Made by a program: the position numbers and the translations under genes
In this document: positions 23,978 through 33,083 of the stretch, one piece after another
Position numbering within the stretch: position 1 is the first letter of the stretch
Layout: every line of letters begins with the position of its first letter
Assembly: GCA_942490945.1 (NCBI GenBank)
Contig: CALNYZ010000018.1
Coordinates: 992,001 to 1,056,000 of the forward strand
Length of the DNA stretch: 64,000 nt
Source: CALNYZ01 sp942490945
GTDB taxonomy: Bacteria > Pseudomonadota > Gammaproteobacteria > UBA6429 > Thiohalophilaceae
Direction: 5' to 3'
The notes under the pieces: model-generated
What the model saw: only the letters and a program-made list of their open reading frames with translations
What the model was told of the DNA's origin: nothing
Database searches by the model: none

Positions 23978-25372
23978 TTATTCATTTATACCGCCTTTGG
24001 TTAAGGCAGCGGGATCGAGCAATCGTTGCAGCTCTTCTTCACCCAGGTCGGTTTCTTCCATTGCTACTTCAAAAATGGCACGGCCTTCCTTGTAGGCTTT
24101 TTTGGCTATTGCGGCGCCTTTTTCGTATCCTATTACGCGGTTAAGTGCGGTAACCAGAATGGGGTTTTTATCCAGCGCCAGTGCGATATTTTCTTCGTTT
24201 ACCGTGAAATCCTTGAGGGCTTTGTCTGCCAACACTTTGCAAACGTTGCTGAGGATCTGAATACTCTGTAACAAATTATAGGCAATAAGTGGCAACATCA
24301 CGTTTAACTGGAAATTGCCTGATGCGCCAGCTGTGGTGATCGTTGTCTGGTTACCAAATACTTGTGCGCAAACCATGGCAACTGCTTCGGGAATAACCGG
24401 GTTAACTTTTCCTGGCATGATTGAACTGCCCGGTTGTAATGCAGGGAGTGCGATCTCACCAATACCGGCCAGCGGTCCCGAGTTCATCCAGCGTAAATCA
24501 TTGGCAATTTTCATCAGCGCAACAGCCAGCGTGTTTAATTGCCCGTGCATTTCGACTGCTGCATCCTGCGTCGCCAGCCCAACAAACTTGTTCGCCATAC
24601 TGGTAAACGTTATACCTGTTTCAGAGTAGAGCGCTTCAGCCACGTGTTGGCCAAAAGCTTCGTGGCAATTAACGCCGGTGCCAACTGCAGTCCCGCCTTG
24701 TGGTAATGCGTGTAAACGCTCAATGCTGTCTTCGATACGTTCCATACTGTAACGAATTTGATCACGCCAGGTCAGCAATTCCTGTTCCAGGGTGACCGGC
24801 ATGGCATCCATTAAATGAGTGCGGCCAGTTTTTATAATATGCTGTAACTCAGTTGCTTTGACTTCCAGCGTTTTACTCAGATCTGCAAGGGCAGGCATGA
24901 GTTGTTCGGTGATTTCAAGTGTCGCGCTGACATGAATACAGGTGGGAATAACATCATTGGAACTCTGGCTCATGTTGACATGATCATTGGGATGTACATC
25001 CCGGCCTGAATCGCTTGTCGCGAGCGTGGCAATCACTTCATTGGCATTCATGTTGGTGCTGGTACCGGAACCCGTCTGGAAAATATCGATGGGGAACTGT
25101 GAATCATACAAACCGTCAGCAACATCATCTGCCGCATGCTTGATTGCAGCGCAGGTTTTATCATCCATTAAACCAAGCTTGTTGTTGGCAACGGCACAGG
25201 CGTGTTTTACCAAACCCAGCGCACGAATGAATGCACGTGGCATGGTAATACCGCTGATTGGAAAGTTTTCCACGGCACGCTGGGTTTGCGCCGCATACAA
25301 TGCATCAGCCGGTACCTGCATTTCACCCATGCTGTCTTTAACGGTGCGCATTTTTTGTTTTTTATTAGCCAT
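23978..25372 (-). CDS. fumC: Fumarate hydratase class II
   Basis: This iron-independent fumarase interconverts fumarate and L-malate in the citric acid cycle. The 464-residue length and the superfamily signature GSSIMPGKVNP are diagnostic, together with TGSGTSTNMNANEV and GRTHLMDAMPVTLEQE. Aspartase shares this fold, but the family motifs here match fumarases. The start overlaps the upstream NTF2-like gene by eight bases. Confidence 0.96.
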   Translation of the reverse strand: MANKKQKMRTVKDSMGEMQVPADALYAAQTQRAVENFPISGITMPRAFIRALGLVKHACAVANNKLGLMDDKTCAAIKHAADDVADGLYDSQFPIDIFQTGSGTSTNMNANEVIATLATSDSGRDVHPNDHVNMSQSSNDVIPTCIHVSATLEITEQLMPALADLSKTLEVKATELQHIIKTGRTHLMDAMPVTLEQELLTWRDQIRYSMERIEDSIERLHALPQGGTAVGTGVNCHEAFGQHVAEALYSETGITFTSMANKFVGLATQDAAVEMHGQLNTLAVALMKIANDLRWMNSGPLAGIGEIALPALQPGSSIMPGKVNPVIPEAVAMVCAQVFGNQTTITTAGASGNFQLNVMLPLIAYNLLQSIQILSNVCKVLADKALKDFTVNEENIALALDKNPILVTALNRVIGYEKGAAIAKKAYKEGRAIFEVAMEETDLGEEELQRLLDPAALTKGGINE

Positions 25373-25805
25373 GTTGTTCCTTTAATCCCGCGGGCAATTC
25401 GGTTTCTATATTCACATTACGCCACTCGCGTATCGTTTCTTCTACGACACGCCAATTGTCATCTTCCTCTCGTTCCAGCAATACATCTTTCAAGATAACA
25501 AATACCTTGCCGTCTGAGGCCAGCATGTGTTCTTCCAGTTCAAATCCAATGCGGCGCTGTAGTGATAATCTGATACGGATAATTTTGTGCACGAGACCGT
25601 GCAAGCGATCCTGATCGAACTCGTTTTTACGCCGTTGCTTCCATGCGGCATAGTCAATTTCCTTGTGATTGGGCAAACCATAAATGCGGGCATTTTTCGA
25701 GACGAGCGCCATATGCGCGGTCAGATCGTGTTGTTCTACCGACGTGCGCAGGGCTTGCAGCCAATCTTCGATAATGTGTTGTGTCACTTCCAGTGTATCG
25801 TTCAT
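25365..25805 (-). CDS. NTF2-like/SnoaL-like small protein
   Basis: This 146-residue soluble protein has the length and pattern of an NTF2-like cone fold: an N-terminal helix (TQHIIEDWLQALRTSVEQHD), then LVSKNARIYGLPNHKEIDY, and final strands DNWRVVEETIREWRNVNIE. ATG 25805 (MNDTLEV) is chosen over a start 105 bases upstream, whose extra residues look non-coding. Function unknown. It is translationally coupled to fumC (8-base overlap) and may share its promoter. Confidence 0.65.
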   Translation of the reverse strand: MNDTLEVTQHIIEDWLQALRTSVEQHDLTAHMALVSKNARIYGLPNHKEIDYAAWKQRRKNEFDQDRLHGLVHKIIRIRLSLQRRIGFELEEHMLASDGKVFVILKDVLLEREEDDNWRVVEETIREWRNVNIETELPAGLKEQHG

Positions 25806-26192
25806 TTGTCTAACTTCTTGAAAATATTTAATAAAATTGTGAGTTGGTCGACGTCTATAGCGGCTTTGTTGTCTTTGGCCGGGGTTATCGACTGCTACCA
25901 GGCAAACCACGTCTCATACTATATATATAGTGAGCGACAATAAGCCGGTTTCTTTTCGGGCCGTATGGCTCGCAAGAGACGAATACGGTATAGTTCAACT
26001 ACATATTTCGACTCAGTTTAAATATATAAGTGCTTGTTTTTAAAGCGATAAATAGATGTATTTAGGTCAAGGATCAGCTAACTGACTTGACCTCGAATGG
26101 CAAAAAGCCCATCATACGCCGCTTTTTAGTTTAATAAAAACCTGCAAAGAATTACATAACTTATTCATTTTTAGGCAAATTTAAGGGTAACC
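25806..26192. other. Divergent intergenic region between the fumC run and pdhA
   Basis: This gap of 387 bases probably holds promoters for both directions. The main structures are the bulged inverted repeat at 26064-26093 and AAAAAGC...GCTTTTT at 26102-26127. No RNA gene or small ORF is supported. Confidence 0.5.
26064..26127 (+). promoter_or_regulatory. Inverted repeats upstream of the pyruvate dehydrogenase operon
   Basis: AGGTCAAG (26064-26071) pairs with CTTGACCT (26086-26093), and inside it TCAG pairs with CTGA, forming a stem with a two-base bulge. A second repeat, AAAAAGC (26102-26108) / GCTTTTT (26121-26127), follows. They lie 65-130 bases before pdhA and could form an operator or a 5' leader attenuator. 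Confidence 0.45.
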
Positions 26193-27200
26193 ATGAAAGA
26201 CGCAGACAAAAAACGAATTTTGCGCGAAATGATCTTCTACCGTCGTTTCGAAGAGCGCTGTTTCGAAGCCTACATGGAAAGAAAAATCGGAGGCTTCCTG
26301 CACTTATATTCAGGCCAGGAAGCGGTCGCCACCGGCGTTCTGGAAATGGCCAAGATGGGCGGGGGTGATGAGGCCGATTACGTCATTACTGGCTATCGTG
26401 ACCATGTCCACGCCATGAAAGCGGGTGCACCACCTCGTGAAGTCATGGCAGAGCTCTATGGCAAGGAAACTGGCTCATCGCGAGGCAGAGGTGGTTCCAT
26501 GCACATATTTGATCCTACCGCAAACTTCATGGGCGGTTACGCCCTGGTTGGTCAGCCTTTTCCGCTGGCAGCGGGTCTTGCGCTGGGTTGCAAGCACAAA
26601 GGTACCAAACAAATAGCCATCTGTTTCCTCGGTGATGGTGCCAACAATCAGGGTACGTTCCACGAAACCATGAATATGGCCAAAGTGTGGAATTTACCTG
26701 TCTTGTTTGTGTGTGAGAATAACGGTTACGCGATTGGTACACATATCGACCGCTCAACCGCGCAACGCGATCAGTACAAGCGTGTCGATACGGCATATTG
26801 TATGGAGTCCAGCCAGCATGATGGCATGGATATCGATACCGTGATGGAAGCGGCAAAAAAAGCCGTCGATTTTGTTCGTAGCGGTAAAGGCCCGTATTTT
26901 ATTGAATTCATGACCTATCGCTTCCGTGGACACTCCATGTCAGATTCCAAAGGTTATCGTACCAAGGAAGAAGAAATCGAATGGGAAAAACGCGATCCCA
27001 TCAAGCTCTACACTGACAAGCTGATCAAGGCAAACGTGATTACCAAGGCCGATATTAAAACGATGGAAAAAGAAATTGATGCTGAAATTGAAAACGACAT
27101 CATAAAATTCGCTGAAGAAAGTCCGGAGCCGAATGTCGCTGATTTAAACAAATACGTATTAGATGATAATCCAGACCCACGCTACATCAAGTGGTCTTGA
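26193..27200 (+). CDS. pdhA: Pyruvate dehydrogenase E1 component, alpha subunit
   Basis: This is the alpha subunit of an alpha2beta2 thiamine-diphosphate 2-oxoacid dehydrogenase. The 335-residue protein has the TPP motif GDGANNQGTFHE...CENN, the active-site loop region YRFRGHSMSDSKGYR and N-terminal MIFYRRFEERC. Pyruvate is the most likely substrate. Acetoin or branched-chain substrates cannot be excluded, as these E1 subunits are alike. The beta subunit follows 40 bases on. Confidence 0.93.
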   Translation: MKDADKKRILREMIFYRRFEERCFEAYMERKIGGFLHLYSGQEAVATGVLEMAKMGGGDEADYVITGYRDHVHAMKAGAPPREVMAELYGKETGSSRGRGGSMHIFDPTANFMGGYALVGQPFPLAAGLALGCKHKGTKQIAICFLGDGANNQGTFHETMNMAKVWNLPVLFVCENNGYAIGTHIDRSTAQRDQYKRVDTAYCMESSQHDGMDIDTVMEAAKKAVDFVRSGKGPYFIEFMTYRFRGHSMSDSKGYRTKEEEIEWEKRDPIKLYTDKLIKANVITKADIKTMEKEIDAEIENDIIKFAEESPEPNVADLNKYVLDDNPDPRYIKWS

Positions 27201-27240
27201 ATTAAACTGGATTAGATTGGGTTATAGAGGAATATAAAAA

Positions 27241-28221
27241 ATGGCAGAGCTTGCATATTGGGAAGCGATACGTCGCGCACACGATGAAGAAATGGCACAG
27301 AACCCGTTGGTTATTGCCATGGGTGAAGACATCGGGGTCGCTGGTGGTACATATAAAGCAACCGCAGGTTTGTATGACAAGTATGGACCGGAACGCATTA
27401 TCGATACACCGATTTCAGAAAACTCCTACACCGGTATTGGTATTGGCGCGTCAATGGTTGGTATGCGACCGATTATTGAAATCATGTCAATTAACTTTGC
27501 CTTGTTGGCATTGGATACCCTGATTAATGCTGCTGCAAAGATTCGTTATATGTCGGGTGGTCGTGTGACATGTCCTATTGTTATGCGTACCCCGGGTGGT
27601 ACCGCGCACCAGTTAGCCGCGCAGCATTCTGCACGTCTGGCGCGTATGTTCATGTCAACCTCAGGCTTGCGCGTCGTTACACCACGTGGGCCACTTGATG
27701 CCTACGGTATGTTGAAGTCTGCAGTGCGTTCAAATGATCCGGTTATCATCATCGAACATGAACGTATGTATAACATCAAGGAAGAAATTCCTGACGAAGA
27801 ATTTTTCCGTCCATTAGAGGGTGCGGAAATAGTACGTGAAGGAACAGACATTACCTTGATTGGTTATAACTACAGTGTGTACCTGTGTATGGAAGCTGCG
27901 AAAATGCTCGAGGCAGATGGTGTTAGTGCAGAAGTGCTGGATCTACGTGCATTAAAACCGATTGATCGTGAAACGATTCGCAACTCGGTAGAAAAAACCC
28001 ATCGTGTAGTTGTGGCAGAAGAAGATGAGGCACCTGTAGGTGTCGGATCGGAAATTATTACCGGTATTATGGAAGATTGTTTCTTTGCCCTGGACTCACA
28101 GCCTGTACGAATCCACGCTGCAGATGTACCCGTGCCTTATAACCATAAACTTGAGAAAGCAGCAATCCCCGATGTGGATGATGTTTATCAGGGCGCATTA
28201 AAAGCACTGGGTAAAATATAA
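27241..28221 (+). CDS. pdhB: Pyruvate dehydrogenase E1 component, beta subunit
   Basis: The 326-residue beta subunit completes the E1 active site. Landmarks are VIAMGEDIGVAGGTYKAT, IDTPISENSYTGIGIGA and RTPGGTAHQLAAQHSARL. The C-terminal transketolase-like domain includes EVLDLRALKPIDRETI. An intercistronic stem-loop separates it from the E2-E3 fusion gene. The two E1 subunits plus the fusion make a complete complex in three genes. Confidence 0.94.
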   Translation: MAELAYWEAIRRAHDEEMAQNPLVIAMGEDIGVAGGTYKATAGLYDKYGPERIIDTPISENSYTGIGIGASMVGMRPIIEIMSINFALLALDTLINAAAKIRYMSGGRVTCPIVMRTPGGTAHQLAAQHSARLARMFMSTSGLRVVTPRGPLDAYGMLKSAVRSNDPVIIIEHERMYNIKEEIPDEEFFRPLEGAEIVREGTDITLIGYNYSVYLCMEAAKMLEADGVSAEVLDLRALKPIDRETIRNSVEKTHRVVVAEEDEAPVGVGSEIITGIMEDCFFALDSQPVRIHAADVPVPYNHKLEKAAIPDVDDVYQGALKALGKI

Positions 28222-28229
28222 TTTTATAG

Positions 28230-28261
28230 GTCAGGCCATTTTTAATTAAAAGTTGCCTGAC
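28230..28261 (+). promoter_or_regulatory. Stem-loop between pdhB and the E2-E3 gene
   Basis: GTCAGGC (28230-28236) pairs with GCCTGAC (28255-28261). The 18-base interior (with TTTTTAATTAAAAG) can pair further. It probably affects mRNA stability or the ratio of E1 to E2-E3. A small CCGG-CCGG pairing follows at 28269-28284. Confidence 0.5.
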
Positions 28262-28319
28262 AATCTTGCCGGCTTGTAAACCGGAATACATTTGTAAACA
28301 GATTGATTAAAGAAGACTT

Positions 28320-31300
28320 ATGGCAAATCCTTATGTAATTAAAATGCCACAACTTACCGATACCATGACAGAAGGCGTGTTGGTCAGTTGGGAAAAAAAC
28401 ATCGGTGATGAAGTAAAACGCGGTGACATCGTCGCCACCGTTGAAACCGATAAAGCCATCATGGATGTGGAAGTGTTCCGTGAAGGGTTTTTGTCCGGCC
28501 CACTGTTAGCGGCGGATACAACAGTTCCTGTTGGCGAGGCCATCGCGTATCTTGTCGCGACCAAAGCAGAGGTACAAAAAGATGGTGCCGCACCAACTAC
28601 GGCTACTGTTAAAGCAGATGCTACCCCTGCGCAATCTGCAGAAGTTGTTGCACAAGATGATATTCCTGCTGATGCGCATGCGATTAAAATGCCGCAACTC
28701 ACCGATACCATGACAGAAGGCGTGCTGGTCAGTTGGGAAAAAAATATCGGCGAGGAAGTTAAACGTGGTGACATCGTCGCGACGGTGGAAACCGATAAAG
28801 CCATCATGGATGTGGAAGTATTTCGTGAAGGGTTTTTGTCCGGCCCATTGCTGGCAGCGGATTCAACCGTACCAGTGGGTGAAGCCATTGCTTATCTGGT
28901 TAATGACAAAAATCAGGTACTAAACAGTGAAAAAAGTGCTGTGTCGGTTATTCCCGCACAAGCTGAACAACAACGACCCAGATCTGAACCTGCCGGAACG
29001 GCCAAGGCAAAAACGCGTATTCCGGCAATGCCGCACGGCGCGACTCCTGCACCACGTCCCACGAAAAAGAAAGCTACGCCGTATGCACGGCAACTCGCAG
29101 GTGCACATGGTATTAATCTGAACAGTATTACGGGTAGTGGGCCGGAAGGTGCCATTGTCGCGGCTGATGTGCTCAATAGTGATGTGCAGAAAACGTCGAC
29201 CAAACGTATTTTCCAGGTGCCTGGTGCGGGACGTGCCATGTCGGCGATGGAAAAAGCCGTGGCGCACAATATGGAATACTCACTGTCCATGCCGTTGTTC
29301 CGCGTTACCGTAAATATTGATCCCGGTGCATTAAAAGCTGCGTCAAAAGCAAAAGGTTTTTCACTGACTGTAACACTCGCAAAAGCGGCAGCCCTGGCTA
29401 TCGAAAAACATCCAATTATAAATGCTGTCTATCAACATGAAGATCGTATTGTTGAACGCGAACAAATTGATGTAGGACTTGCAGTAGAAACTGATGGTAT
29501 GGGACTGGTTGTTCCTGTATTGCGTGATGCGGCTAATCGAGGTCTGGCAGAACTTTCTGCAGACTGGAAAGATCTGGTTGACAGAGCGCGTGCGCGGCGA
29601 TTAAAACCGGATGAGTATTCCAACCCGACTTTTACCATTTCAAACATGGGCATGATGGGTGTTGCGCATTTTGATGCAATTCCTTCTCCGGGAACATCCG
29701 CTATTTTTGCCATTTCCACGCTCGGCCCGCAAGGCATGCCAGTTACTATTACAGCTGATCATCGCATCGTTAATGGCGCCGATGCCGCCAAGTTCCTCAA
29801 TACATTTAAAGAATTTGTTGAATCGCCTACCTGGCTGGACGCCAGCGCCACACCTGTTGCAGCAACTACCCCGCAATCCAGCGGCTTTACCCTGGAAAAA
29901 GGTAAGTATGATTACGACGTGGTTGTTATCGGTGGTGGTCCCGGTGGTGAAGATGCCGCGCGTGATCTGATTGAACACGGCTATAAAGTCGCGATGATAA
30001 ACGACGCACCGTTCCCCGGTGGTGAATGTCTATGGCGTGGTTGTATTCCTTCTAAAGCATGGCGTGCAGCAGCCGATCGCATTCGTGATCGTGATTTTGA
30101 TAAAACCATGGGTGTGGAAGGTACAAAAAATAAACCCTCAGTAAACTGGAAAAATCTGGAAAAACATCGTCGTGGTGTACTGGAAACACGTGGTGATCTG
30201 GCGCTGAAAACTGACAAAGGTGTGCGTATCGACGTCATTCAGGGTTATGCGCGCTTTGAAAGCGATCACAGTGTTTTTGTGGATACCGGCGGTAACCAGA
30301 AAGAACCACATATGCGTGCGCTGGCCGGTAACGGAAAGAAAGGCAAGTCGATCAGCTTCGGTGCCGCAGTCATTGCCACAGGCGCACCACCCTTTGTACC
30401 ACCGATTCCCGGTGCACTCGAAGGTGTGAAATCAGGCGGTGTATTAACCTCCGATACGGTGTGGGGGCTAACAAGCCAACCCAAGCGTTTGGGCGTCATC
30501 GGTGGCGGTGCTATCGGTGTTGAGATGGCGCAAATCTTTCAGGATTTTGGCTCGAAAGTAGTCTTGCTCGAAGGCAAGGACCGGATACTTGCCGAAGTTG
30601 AAGCGGAAGTATCAAAGCAGCTGACAGAGGTGCTAAATGCCGATCCGCGTCTGACAATAGAAACAAAAGCGGTTATAAAAGAAATCAAAGGCGAGCCAGG
30701 CAAAATGAAACTGGTATTCACCGACGCGGAAGGTAAAAATCGTAATTTCGCCTGTGATTACGTCATTATGGCAACCGGGAAGCGACCCGTTCTGGATGAC
30801 CTTGGGCTGGAAAAAGCCGGCGTCGCCGTGGAAAATGGCGTCATAAAAGCAGATAACCAGTGTCGCACCTCCGTACCCCATATTTATGCTGTGGGTGATG
30901 TCATTGGCGGATACATGCTGGCGCACACAGCTGGCCACCAGGGCCGGGTGGCAGCCCACAATCTCGCTGGTGAATATATGGCTTACGATCAGGATAAGGA
31001 TTCTGGAGTCATCTTCACACGTCCAGAGGCGGCATTTGTCGGCTTGTCAGTTGAACAGGCAAAAGCCAAAGGCATTGATGCGGTGGAAGTGAAAGCACCT
31101 ATGAGTATTGATGCAAAAGCCATGATTACTGGTGAAACGCATGGCATGATTAAAATTGTGGCAGACAAGGCCAGCCACCGGGTGATAGGCGTCCATTTTC
31201 TGGCGGATCATGCCGACACATTAATCGGTGAAGGTGTCATGATGGTGACGGGTAACATGACGCTCGAGCAGGTCGGGCAGGCGATCCATCCGCATCCGAC

Positions 31301-31376
31301 GCAAACAGAAATGTTTGGTGAATTGGCCAGACGACTCAGCTCACGCTTGCGTCGCAGTGAACGGCGCAAAAAATAA
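28320..31376 (+). CDS. Fused dihydrolipoamide acetyltransferase (E2) and dihydrolipoyl dehydrogenase (E3)
   Basis: This 1018-residue chain combines two enzymes. Residues 1-80 and 118-195 are nearly identical lipoyl domains with lipoylated Lys45 and Lys160 in ETDKAIMDVEV. A peripheral-subunit-binding domain lies near residue 250-285 (ATPYARQLAGAHGINL...). The E2 catalytic domain (about 300-505) ends in DHRIVNGADAAKFL, where Asn replaces the Asp of the common HRxxDG. From residue 530 an E3 flavoprotein begins with VVVIGGGPGGEDAA and the redox disulfide GGECLWRGCIPSK, ending with HPHPTQTEMFGE. E2 transfers acetyl to CoA; E3 reoxidises the lipoyl arm with NAD+. The normally separate E2 and E3 are one continuous frame here. 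Confidence 0.92.
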   Translation: MANPYVIKMPQLTDTMTEGVLVSWEKNIGDEVKRGDIVATVETDKAIMDVEVFREGFLSGPLLAADTTVPVGEAIAYLVATKAEVQKDGAAPTTATVKADATPAQSAEVVAQDDIPADAHAIKMPQLTDTMTEGVLVSWEKNIGEEVKRGDIVATVETDKAIMDVEVFREGFLSGPLLAADSTVPVGEAIAYLVNDKNQVLNSEKSAVSVIPAQAEQQRPRSEPAGTAKAKTRIPAMPHGATPAPRPTKKKATPYARQLAGAHGINLNSITGSGPEGAIVAADVLNSDVQKTSTKRIFQVPGAGRAMSAMEKAVAHNMEYSLSMPLFRVTVNIDPGALKAASKAKGFSLTVTLAKAAALAIEKHPIINAVYQHEDRIVEREQIDVGLAVETDGMGLVVPVLRDAANRGLAELSADWKDLVDRARARRLKPDEYSNPTFTISNMGMMGVAHFDAIPSPGTSAIFAISTLGPQGMPVTITADHRIVNGADAAKFLNTFKEFVESPTWLDASATPVAATTPQSSGFTLEKGKYDYDVVVIGGGPGGEDAARDLIEHGYKVAMINDAPFPGGECLWRGCIPSKAWRAAADRIRDRDFDKTMGVEGTKNKPSVNWKNLEKHRRGVLETRGDLALKTDKGVRIDVIQGYARFESDHSVFVDTGGNQKEPHMRALAGNGKKGKSISFGAAVIATGAPPFVPPIPGALEGVKSGGVLTSDTVWGLTSQPKRLGVIGGGAIGVEMAQIFQDFGSKVVLLEGKDRILAEVEAEVSKQLTEVLNADPRLTIETKAVIKEIKGEPGKMKLVFTDAEGKNRNFACDYVIMATGKRPVLDDLGLEKAGVAVENGVIKADNQCRTSVPHIYAVGDVIGGYMLAHTAGHQGRVAAHNLAGEYMAYDQDKDSGVIFTRPEAAFVGLSVEQAKAKGIDAVEVKAPMSIDAKAMITGETHGMIKIVADKASHRVIGVHFLADHADTLIGEGVMMVTGNMTLEQVGQAIHPHPTQTEMFGELARRLSSRLRRSERRKK

Positions 31377-31392
31377 GCAAACTGTATTAAAA

Positions 31393-31412
31393 AGCGGCAA
31401 GATCTTGCCGCT
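31393..31412. terminator. 20-base perfect palindrome after the E2-E3 gene
   Basis: AGCGGCAAGATCTTGCCGCT is a complete palindrome, 17 bases past the stop codon. As RNA it folds into an 8-bp stem with a 4-base loop. The run of A before it (31388-31393) would give a T-tract only on the minus strand; on the plus strand termination may be weak. Confidence 0.6.
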
Positions 31413-31554
31413 GGTCTCTTCAGAAGTGCAGTAGCTGATTAAAATTTTCGCAATAACAGCTATTTATCAGTCTATTTGCGCCTGATTCTCGATCCAGAGT
31501 GTCAGCAGATTTGCTTTGCTTCAGCATTGGTACGCTACTTGCATTTTCGAGTAC

Positions 31555-32994
31555 GTGACTGACGCAAAACGCAAAAGCTTGACGGGCCTGAATCTTTTAT
31601 CAGTGTTCGTTCTAACATTAGGTAGCACCGCTTGCAGTTTAAAGTGGGGAGATGATGCCCGTCTTGCTGCTGCGAATTTTGAAACGCAACAACGCAATCA
31701 ACAGTCACAACCAGCCGCCGTCCCACCTGCAACAACTAACACCGCAACGACGAATACTGCGACCAAAGCGCAGCCAGCTGCACCGCGAGTCAGGTATATT
31801 AAAGTGGGTAAGGAGCGACGCTTGTCGATGGTCGTGAATGAAGACGCTGCTTCATCACAAAACCAGTCAATGGATGCCACACAAAATTCTCCAACTGCAC
31901 CAGTAGCGAAGACAGCCGCAAAGCCTGCCACTATCAGTGCTGATCGTAAGTTAAGTAATAGTAAAAGCAGGGCAGAATTCACCAATTTAACACCGGCTCC
32001 AATACCACCTGGGCCGATTCGCTATCCCGGTGCGCAAATGTTTGGTGCCGGACTGGATGATTCGGTCTGGACTACCAATAGCAGTAAAACCTCCTGTGAG
32101 ATAGTCCATCCCATACCGCGTTACGGCCGTATCGTTTTCAGACAACGCTCTGGGCGTGACATGATATTTAATGTATATGTTAACCGTATACATGTCAGGA
32201 AGTTAAAAAAAGGTGAGGAGCGGGCAGATAATCCTTTATACACGGATAAATACCCCTACCCGAAAGTCGGTGCGAGACTCGAATCTGTTCCACCGATATG
32301 GAAATCACTTGCTACCAAGAAACAATTGGGATTCATACCACTCGTTGTCAGCAATACACCATTTACCTTGCCACATCGTCAGCGCATTCCCGCGCAACTT
32401 GCGCAAGCTGAAGTCGTTTCGGTGGGCAAATCCGAACCGCGTACATTACAGCTCAGCAATGTTGAAAATTATTTACCTGAAATCTGGCCAGAGCGATTAC
32501 TTGCCGAGCTGGAAGAAGGTATGTCTCTGCGGTTAACCTACCGTGATTGGGCCGATGGCAAGGACGACGTCATCGTCACGGTATCCGCAATTAACTTTAT
32601 GGATGTTGTGAGTGAATTTGAAACGTGTATAAAGAATCTGAAACATTTTGATTTTACTGATTATCGCCAGATCACACTCAACTACAATAAAAATGCTGAT
32701 GGGTTGGATAAAAAATCCATTGTTGCCCTGAGCAAGCTGGTTGAATATCTTAAAACTTCGCCTGAAATCAAGGGCATAAAAATCGTGGGTTATACCGATA
32801 GCAAGGGATTCAGTCGGGTTAACAGCGAAGTCTCCACAAGGTTTGCTAATCTGGTCAAGGAGTATCTTGTTAAAAATGGGGTCGATTACGGCATAACCGC
32901 ATTTGGAGCGGGCGAAGGGACTTACATTAGCGATAATCGTACCGCCGCAGGTCGCGCGAAAAATCAGCGCATCGTAATCAGTCTGGTTCAGTAA
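31555..32994 (+). CDS. MotY-like envelope protein with C-terminal OmpA domain
   Basis: This protein of about 479 residues starts at GTG 31555 with a signal sequence (KRKSLTGLNLLSVFVLTLGSTAC), possibly a weak lipoprotein signal. A low-complexity Ala/Thr/Gln linker runs to about residue 150. The middle part (DDSVWTTNSSKTSCEIVHPIP...GRIVFRQRSGRD) resembles the N-terminal domain of sodium-type flagellar protein MotY. The end is an OmpA/MotB peptidoglycan-binding domain (IVGYTDSKGFSRVNSEVSTRFAN, AAGRAKNQRIVISL). No flagellar genes are nearby. It may stabilise a motor or serve as a general cell-wall anchor. An upstream TTG (31516) is less likely. Confidence 0.72.
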   Translation: MTDAKRKSLTGLNLLSVFVLTLGSTACSLKWGDDARLAAANFETQQRNQQSQPAAVPPATTNTATTNTATKAQPAAPRVRYIKVGKERRLSMVVNEDAASSQNQSMDATQNSPTAPVAKTAAKPATISADRKLSNSKSRAEFTNLTPAPIPPGPIRYPGAQMFGAGLDDSVWTTNSSKTSCEIVHPIPRYGRIVFRQRSGRDMIFNVYVNRIHVRKLKKGEERADNPLYTDKYPYPKVGARLESVPPIWKSLATKKQLGFIPLVVSNTPFTLPHRQRIPAQLAQAEVVSVGKSEPRTLQLSNVENYLPEIWPERLLAELEEGMSLRLTYRDWADGKDDVIVTVSAINFMDVVSEFETCIKNLKHFDFTDYRQITLNYNKNADGLDKKSIVALSKLVEYLKTSPEIKGIKIVGYTDSKGFSRVNSEVSTRFANLVKEYLVKNGVDYGITAFGAGEGTYISDNRTAAGRAKNQRIVISLVQ

Positions 32995-33009
32995 TTTTCT
33001 GCTTTCTTT

Positions 33010-33040
33010 TTGGCCGTTTTGCGGCTATCTCCGGTATAAT
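33010..33040 (+). promoter_or_regulatory. Candidate argG promoter
   Basis: A perfect -10, TATAAT, lies at 33035-33040, 43 bases before the argG ATG. The best -35-like element, TTGGCC (33010-33015), has a long 19-base spacer, so its use is uncertain. Confidence 0.35.
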
Positions 33041-33083
33041 TCCACTTCTTGAATAACCCAGCATTTCGATTTGGAGACAGCGC

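Noticed and set aside
28331..28888. Minus-strand open frame opposite the two lipoyl domains
   Set aside because: It is a shadow of the duplicated lipoyl-domain sequence in the E2-E3 gene.
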